NCBI GenBank assembly: GCA_964487155.1
Contig: CAZAQB010000032.1
Span: forward strand, 1-27,602
Direction of reading: 5' to 3'
DNA: 27,602 nt
From: CAZAQB01 sp964487155
GTDB lineage: Bacteria; Pseudomonadota; Gammaproteobacteria; Nitrococcales; Nitrococcaceae
Made by a program: the position numbers and the translations under genes. The notes under the pieces are model-generated. The model did no database searches, was not told the origin of the DNA, and saw nothing but the letters and a program-made list of their open reading frames with translations. Of this stretch, positions 22,940 through 27,602 are shown piece after piece (position 1 is the first letter of the stretch; the number at the start of each line of letters is the position of its first letter).

Positions 22940-25066
22940 ATGGGGTCATTGAAACTGCTGCCCGCCGTGGCTGCATCGCTGCTGGCGCTGGGCCTTGCGG
23001 GCTGTTTTGGTGATGACTCGCCGGACGCCACGGATCCTGGCGGCGTGGCGCTGTTCTCGCCGGTCATCGGCGTGACCCCGGCCCCCAACGATCTCGCCTT
23101 CGCCGGAACTGCCGACGGCACCGTCAACGCGCCGGTGGCCGACCCCACTGATTTCTCCGATCCCCAGGTCGCCATAAACGCCCTGGGCGGCTACTCCACG
23201 GTCGCTCCCATGGTGGCGCCCATGTCCCGGCCGGTGGATCCGGACTCCCTTGCGGACGGCGCGGTGCGGGTATTCCAGGCCAGCGTCGACCCGGCCACCT
23301 TCGCGGTCACCGGCATCGGCCCCGAGTTGCAGCAGGGCACGGACTTCCAGGTGGGCCTGTCGCGGGCCGATCCCGAGGGCACCCTGGTGGTGATCACGCC
23401 GCTGCGGCCCCTGGCGCCGCAGACCACCTACCTGGTGGCGGTCACCACGGCGGTGCAGTTCACCACCGGCGGCCGGGCCGCGCCGTCTTCTCTCTACCGG
23501 TTTGCCACCGGCAGCGTGCCGGCGACCCAGGCGCCCGAGCTGGACGGGCTGCCGGCCGACCAGGTGGCCATCATGGAGGGGGTGCGCCAGCTGGTGAACA
23601 CCCATGTCGCCGCCCTGGCGGGCGCCGGCATTCCAGCCTCGGACCTGGCGGTGAGCTGGACCCTGACCACCCAGTCGATCGGGGCCGTGCTGGCCGCCAC
23701 CCGGGACGCGATCCTGGGCGACGGCCAGGTGGCGACGCCGGTGCTCACCGACCCGGGAACCCGCACACCCGGCGGCGCGGCAGAAATCTACCCCGGCGTG
23801 CTGGCCGGCATCCCCTACTATCTGGGCGTACCCTCCGCCACCGATCCGCTGGCCCCGCTGGAGGACTTCTGGCAGGCGGCCGCCGAGGTGGCCGGCGAGC
23901 GCAACCTGACGGCCGCCAACCCGCTGCCCCGGGAGACCGACACCGACCCCGACAGCGCCGGCGTGCAGCGGGCCACCATTCCGTTGCTGGTGACGGTGCC
24001 CGTGGCGGGCGAGGGGCCGCCCTGGCCGGCCGTGATCTTCCAGCACGGCATCACCGCCGACCGCAGCAGCGCGCTGGCGGTCGCCGACAGCCTTGCCCAG
24101 GCGGGTTTCGCCACGGTGGCCATCGACCTGCCCCTGCACGGGCTCACCAGCGGCGACGCCCCCCTGGTGGGCGCCCTGTTCGACCCGGACAACGAGCGCA
24201 CCTTCAACCTGGACCTGGTGGACAACGCCACCGGCGTGGCGGGCCCCGACGGCGTCATCGACGACTCCGGCACCCACTTCATCAATCTCACCAGCCTGCT
24301 CACCTCCCGGGACAACCTGCGCCAGGGGGCCGCCGACCTGTTCAGCCTGCTGGAGGCCATTCCGGACATGCAGGTGGGGGAGGCCGCCGCCGACCGCCTG
24401 GATCCGGAGCGGGTGTACTTCCTCGGCCACTCCCTGGGCGGCATGGTGGGCGGCGTGTTCCTGGCCCTGGACGCCCTGCGCACGCTGGAGGCCGGCGATC
24501 CGCCCCAGGTCCGCGACGCGGTGCTGGCCATGCCCGGCGGCGGCATCGCCAAGCTGCTGGACGGCTCCGCCACCTTCGGCCCGCGCATCGCCGCCGGGCT
24601 GGCGGCCAACGGTGTCATCAAGGGCAGCTTCGAGTACGAGCGCTTCCTGCTGGCGGCCCAGACCGCGGTGGACAGCGGCGACCCCCTGAACTATGCCAGC
24701 GACACCGTGGCCGGCCGCGGCGTGCTGATGTACGAGGTGGTGGGGGGTGCGGGCTCGCCGCCGGACCAGGTTATCCCGAACAACGTGGTGCATCCGTTCC
24801 CGGCGGGCACCGACCCCGTGACGGTGCCGTCCCCCACCGCCGGCACGGACCCGCTGGCGGCGGAGATGGGCCTCGCCCAGGTCAGCGGAACGACCTCCGG
24901 CAGCGACCTGGATGCCCTGCTGCGGTTCCTGGCCGGAGACCACAGCTCCATCCTGCTGCCCACCGCCAGCCTGGACGCCACCACCGTCATGCAGGGTGCG
25001 GCAGCCACCTTCCTGGCCAGCGACGGAGCCCAGGTCGCCATCACCGTCCCGGAGGTGGTGGAATAG
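22940..25066 (+). CDS. Large lipase-like lipoprotein (Pla-1/cef, VolA-like family)
   Basis: A 708-residue lipoprotein with signal and lipobox LAGC (Cys22). The first about 300 residues resemble the N-terminal domain of the 'bacterial virulence factor lipase' family, with a Big-like stretch (PMSRPVDPDSLADGAVRVFQ, ITPLRPLAPQTTYLVAVT). The C-terminal half is an alpha/beta hydrolase: oxyanion region FQHGITADRSSALAVADSLA, then the nucleophile elbow GHSLGG with Ser498. A late GDHSS motif near the C-terminus (about 24940) may carry the catalytic histidine. VolA of Vibrio, a relative by memory, is a surface lysophospholipase. The ribosome site GGAGGAGA is strong. It is 355 bases downstream of mlaA; both concern outer membrane lipids, which may be coincidence. 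Confidence 0.85.
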   Translation: MGSLKLLPAVAASLLALGLAGCFGDDSPDATDPGGVALFSPVIGVTPAPNDLAFAGTADGTVNAPVADPTDFSDPQVAINALGGYSTVAPMVAPMSRPVDPDSLADGAVRVFQASVDPATFAVTGIGPELQQGTDFQVGLSRADPEGTLVVITPLRPLAPQTTYLVAVTTAVQFTTGGRAAPSSLYRFATGSVPATQAPELDGLPADQVAIMEGVRQLVNTHVAALAGAGIPASDLAVSWTLTTQSIGAVLAATRDAILGDGQVATPVLTDPGTRTPGGAAEIYPGVLAGIPYYLGVPSATDPLAPLEDFWQAAAEVAGERNLTAANPLPRETDTDPDSAGVQRATIPLLVTVPVAGEGPPWPAVIFQHGITADRSSALAVADSLAQAGFATVAIDLPLHGLTSGDAPLVGALFDPDNERTFNLDLVDNATGVAGPDGVIDDSGTHFINLTSLLTSRDNLRQGAADLFSLLEAIPDMQVGEAAADRLDPERVYFLGHSLGGMVGGVFLALDALRTLEAGDPPQVRDAVLAMPGGGIAKLLDGSATFGPRIAAGLAANGVIKGSFEYERFLLAAQTAVDSGDPLNYASDTVAGRGVLMYEVVGGAGSPPDQVIPNNVVHPFPAGTDPVTVPSPTAGTDPLAAEMGLAQVSGTTSGSDLDALLRFLAGDHSSILLPTASLDATTVMQGAAATFLASDGAQVAITVPEVVE

Positions 25067-25145
25067 AGGCAGGCGAGGTGCCGGGCGGCGCCCCCGCCCG
25101 GCCCCTGCCCAGGCAGCCGACCATCCAGGCCGCCAGGGAGGCCCC

Positions 25146-25751
25146 ATGGCCGGCAATGACCACATCGTCCTGGACACCAGCTGCTTCACCAATCCCACGG
25201 TGGCCAAGGGCCTGGGAGAGGACACCACCGCCGCGGTGAACCGCTTCCTGGAGCTGGCCCGGCCCCTGCGCCGCCGGGTCGGCTTCTACATGCCGCCCTC
25301 GGTGCTGGCGGAACTGCAGCACTTCACCGATGCCGCCCGGCTGGCACCGGACCTGGAGCTGGTGGTGCAGCTGCGCGCGCCCCGGCGCCACGCGGTGATG
25401 GTCCCCGGCGGCTTTCTCTACGAGCTGATCGACGACATCCGGGCGCGCATCGACCGCGGCCTGCGGGTCGCGGAGAGCGCCGTACGGGAGGTGGAGCCGG
25501 CCAGCGTGGAGCGCACCATCGCCCGGCTGCGGGAGCGCTACCGGGGGGCGCTGCGCACCGGGCTGCTGGATTCCAGCGAGGATGTGGACGTCATCCTGCT
25601 GGCCATGGAACTGGACGGGGCAGTGGCCTCGGCGGACCAGGGCCTGTCCCGCTGGGCGGAGCGCCTGGGGCTGCGGCTCATCCCGCCGGAGCGCCTGGCC
25701 CCGATGCTGCAGGCCCTAGTCGAAGACGAACTCCCCGCCGATCAGCGCTGA
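25146..25751 (+). CDS. RNA ligase partner protein, PIN-like nuclease fold
   Basis: A 201-residue protein of the archaeal-type 'RNA ligase partner' family, which is known to occur in the same genomes as Pab1020-type RNA ligases. Its role is unproven. It has PIN-type acidic residues: Asp10 in IVLDTSCF, Glu56 in PSVLAELQHF, Asp146/Asp148 in SSEDVDVILLAMEL, and Asp164 in ASADQGLSRWAE. A four-carboxylate site for a metal-dependent ribonuclease is therefore plausible. The ATG at 25146 follows GGGAGG. It is 79 bases after the lipase gene and converges with the RNA ligase gene, its last 36 bases overlapping the ligase 3' end on the opposite strand. Inference: cut-and-join RNA processing or repair together with the ligase. 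Confidence 0.85.
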   Translation: MAGNDHIVLDTSCFTNPTVAKGLGEDTTAAVNRFLELARPLRRRVGFYMPPSVLAELQHFTDAARLAPDLELVVQLRAPRRHAVMVPGGFLYELIDDIRARIDRGLRVAESAVREVEPASVERTIARLRERYRGALRTGLLDSSEDVDVILLAMELDGAVASADQGLSRWAERLGLRLIPPERLAPMLQALVEDELPADQR

Positions 25752-26852
25752 CAGCTTGGAGCTTGAGCGGCGGAACACCTTGCGAAAGCGCAGTTCCCAG
25801 CGGCCGTCCACCCGGCGCCGCCCCAGTTCCCGCACCTTGATGGTGCGTGACCCCTGGTCCAGGTGCGCCAGCAGGGCGTCGATGCTGGCCTCCTCGCGCA
25901 GCCGCACCCGATAGTCCTTGGCGATCTCGCCGCTGGCCTCCACCTCGTCCAGGGCCTGGTCGAAACCTTCCGCCATGGCCCGGCCGAAGGCCGCCCCCAG
26001 CTCCGCCACCCGCTCCCGCTGGCCCAGTTCCCGCAGCGCCATGACCATCCGCACCACACGGTGGCTGTAGAACTCGCCGGGCAGTTCCAGCTCCAGGGCC
26101 GCCTCCGTGGCCACATCCTCCACGTTGATGGACGGCGCCACGTACTTCACCCGCAGCCCGTCGCCGGGCGGCTTCAGCACAATGCCCTCCGCCCCATCGG
26201 CGTCCAGGCGCCGCAGCAGCGCCCGCAACTCCTCGATCTGTCCGGGCTGGTACCAGCCAAGCCGCGGCGCCTGGGGGATGCCGTAGGGGGCCAGCAGGGC
26301 GTCGCGCTCAGCCAGAGGCAGGAAGCGCTGCTCGCCGCAGCGCATGAGGTCGAACACGAACAGGCCGACGTCGTCGGCCACCCGGGCCGAGGCCACCTCC
26401 ATGTAGGGGTTGCCCGGGCCGGCCACCTCGGCACAGAGCACCAGCTCCGGATGGTCGGCCAGCAGCGCCTCCAGGGCCCCGGCCGGCGCCAGATCGGGCA
26501 GCCGGTCGCAGGTGAACGGGCACAGCCGGCCGCTGCGGGTCACCGCCACCGGCCGGCCACCGGCGGCGAACACACGCACGTTGTAGCCGTCGATCTTCTC
26601 CTCCACATGGAAGGCGTCGTCGAAGTTGGCGGCCACGCCGCTCTCCAGGGCGAAGATGCGGGCAATGTGGGGGTAGTCGGGGATGACCCGCCCCTCCAGG
26701 CGCAGCGCGCCCCGGGGCAGGCCGTGGAAGTCGTCCCGCAGCCGCCGGTAGCGGACTCCGAAGTCTTCCCGGTCTTCGGCCGCGCCGGCCTCCAGGGCCT
26801 CGTCGAAGCGCTTCGGCGCTGGCGCCACGGGATAGCGTTTGCGTGAGCTCAT
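25716..26852 (-). CDS. ATP-dependent RNA ligase, Rnl3/Pab1020 type
   Basis: Joins 5'-phosphate and 3'-OH RNA ends through a covalent AMP-lysine intermediate. The 378-residue length matches archaeal Pab1020/MthRnl (about 380). Nucleotidyltransferase motifs in order: motif I EEKIDGYNVRVF with Lys86 as AMP acceptor, the conserved glutamate in CAEVAGPGNPY (142), motif III GLFVFDLM (163-170), motif IV EGIVLKPP (222-229), and motif V LRVKYVAP (233-240). A helical C-terminal domain follows (about 245-378), which in this class mediates dimers. The ATG at 26852 is chosen because GGTGGAGAG lies upstream and the residues before it are not family-like. It is divergent from the CDP-archaeol-synthase-like gene across about 145-210 bases. 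Natural RNA substrates are unknown for this class; circularisation is seen in vitro. Confidence 0.9.
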   Translation of the reverse strand: MSSRKRYPVAPAPKRFDEALEAGAAEDREDFGVRYRRLRDDFHGLPRGALRLEGRVIPDYPHIARIFALESGVAANFDDAFHVEEKIDGYNVRVFAAGGRPVAVTRSGRLCPFTCDRLPDLAPAGALEALLADHPELVLCAEVAGPGNPYMEVASARVADDVGLFVFDLMRCGEQRFLPLAERDALLAPYGIPQAPRLGWYQPGQIEELRALLRRLDADGAEGIVLKPPGDGLRVKYVAPSINVEDVATEAALELELPGEFYSHRVVRMVMALRELGQRERVAELGAAFGRAMAEGFDQALDEVEASGEIAKDYRVRLREEASIDALLAHLDQGSRTIKVRELGRRRVDGRWELRFRKVFRRSSSKLSALIGGEFVFD

Positions 26853-26997
26853 GGGCTGCTCTCCACCTCTCCGGGTTGAGGTTAGACGGCAACGGCAGGC
26901 TTCACCCGCCGGGGGCACGGCGGGGACTGGGGCCGGACGGCCGCCCTCGGGTGGGCCGCGGGCTCTGACGCATGGCACTCCCCATCACTGGCTTAGT

Positions 26998-27537
26998 ATG
27001 CTCTGCTGGCAGGGGGCGACGGCCGGCGGGGTCGGCGATATCCCGCGGCGCGGGGAAACGGTCATTCTCGAACTCCTGATCCTGCTCACCCTGGCCAACG
27101 GCGCGCCGGTGGTGGCGGCCAAGCTGCTGGGACGGCGGATGGATTGGCCGGTGGACGGCGGCCTGCGCCTGGCCGACGGCTACCGGCTGCTGGGGCCTTC
27201 CAAGACTCTGCGGGGCCTCGCCGGCGCCGTGCTGGCTACCGCCCCGGCCGCCGCGGCGCTGGGCCTGGGCTGGGTCCTGGGGGCCGCCGTCGCCGCCCTC
27301 GCCATGGCCGGTGACCTGCTGTCGAGTTTCCTCAAGCGACGCCTCGGCCGGCCGAGCAGTTCCCAGGCCCTGGGCCTGGACCAGATCCCCGAGGCGCTGC
27401 TCCCCGCGGCATTGCTGCACCAGTCCTTCAACCTGAGCTGGGGGGAGGTGGCCGTGGCGGTGGTGGCGTTCCTGGCCCTGGAACTGGCCCTGTCGGCGGT
27501 GGGCTACCGGCTGGGGCTGCGGGATCGGCCGTACTGA
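26998..27537 (+). CDS. CDP-archaeol synthase (CarS)-like membrane protein
   Basis: A small integral membrane protein of the CarS/DUF46 family. In archaea these move CMP from CTP onto an unsaturated archaeol phosphate; bacterial members have no proven role. The motifs are GPSKTLRG (from 27193), AGDLLSSFLKRRLG and LDQIPEALLPAALLHQS, matching the family's GKTWRG, GD..SF.KRR.G and DQ blocks. Four or five hydrophobic helices are visible. The start is uncertain. ATG 26998 gives 179 residues but 22 atypical ones at the front. Family proteins should begin right at ILELLILLTLANGAPV, where only ATT at 27064 (after GGGGA) or CTG is available. TAGTAT at 26994-26999 could be a -10 box, which would favour the later start. 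Confidence 0.8.
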   Translation: MLCWQGATAGGVGDIPRRGETVILELLILLTLANGAPVVAAKLLGRRMDWPVDGGLRLADGYRLLGPSKTLRGLAGAVLATAPAAAALGLGWVLGAAVAALAMAGDLLSSFLKRRLGRPSSSQALGLDQIPEALLPAALLHQSFNLSWGEVAVAVVAFLALELALSAVGYRLGLRDRPY

Positions 27538-27575
27538 GCGAGCGTCGGCGAGGATATCAGGCGACCACCTCCGAC

Positions 27576-27600
27576 GCCGGATGCGCTTCGCTTATCCGGC
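27576..27600. repeat. REP-like palindrome
   Basis: GCCGGAT (27576-27582) pairs with ATCCGGC (27594-27600), and inside them GCG (27583-27585) pairs with CGC (27589-27591) around CTT. The shape and much of the sequence are those of the classical gammaproteobacterial REP/BIME palindrome (GCCGGATGCG...CTTATCCGGCCT). It lies 39 bases after the CarS-like gene and runs into the window edge, so a larger cluster may follow. No T run is visible. Confidence 0.75.
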
Positions 27601-27602
27601 CT

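Noticed and set aside
22946..25228. 760-codon minus-strand frame opposite the lipase gene
   Set aside because: Composition is typical of a GC-driven shadow (Gly, Arg, His, Gln) without any domain; the plus frame has a lipobox, a GHSLGG elbow and a strong ribosome site.

Overview
This is a 27.6 kb piece of a very GC-rich bacterial chromosome (about 70% by eye), almost fully coding. It is from a draft assembly, as it holds one run of exactly 100 N. Gene content and order point to a gammaproteobacterium. The coaBC-dut-algC-argB run next to radC matches the order known in Pseudomonas, and ftsY-ftsE-ftsX-rpoH is the classical gammaproteobacterial cell division/heat shock cluster. The archaeal-type RNA ligase and its PIN-domain partner at the right end are, as far as I recall, known from some Chromatiales/Ectothiorhodospiraceae-like bacteria. 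I therefore favour that group, from memory and without a search.

Layout. 1-4212 (+): ppc (5' end outside the window), then pyrE overlapping a secreted DUF4124 coiled-coil protein. 4229-6326: a CPA1-type K+/H+ antiporter gene (nhaP2-like) bracketed by two related ~122 bp elements. Each element is made of degenerate 8-bp tandem repeats in inverted arms around a core; the right one supplies the last nine codons and the stop of argB. 6296-11288 (-): argB, algC (interrupted by the assembly gap), dut and coaBC, transcribed coaBC to argB. 11431-12412 (+): radC and a small unknown gene. 12516-16545 (-): ftsY-ftsE-ftsX, rpoH, and beyond rpoH a terminator with a possible small RNA. 16646-21558 (+): two M16 peptidase-family genes (one with, one without the zinc motif), rsmD, coaD and a ferredoxin-reductase fusion. 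21781-25066 (+): mlaA and a large surface lipase-like lipoprotein gene, separated by 355 bp holding a hairpin and a heptamer repeat element. 25146-27537: a PIN-domain RNA ligase partner (+), an Rnl3/Pab1020-type RNA ligase (-) whose 3' end overlaps it, and a divergent CDP-archaeol-synthase-like membrane protein (+). A REP-like palindrome closes the window.

Most genes are housekeeping: anaplerosis, pyrimidine and arginine synthesis, coenzyme A (both coaBC and coaD), nucleotide hygiene, sugar phosphate supply for envelope glycans, protein targeting and division, and outer membrane lipid homeostasis. The parts most worth a second look are the archaeal-flavoured ligase/PIN/CarS island, the inverted-array repeat elements (one fused into argB), the candidate C-rich small RNA behind rpoH, and a CoaBC in which the catalytic cysteine position of the decarboxylase half is a glutamate.
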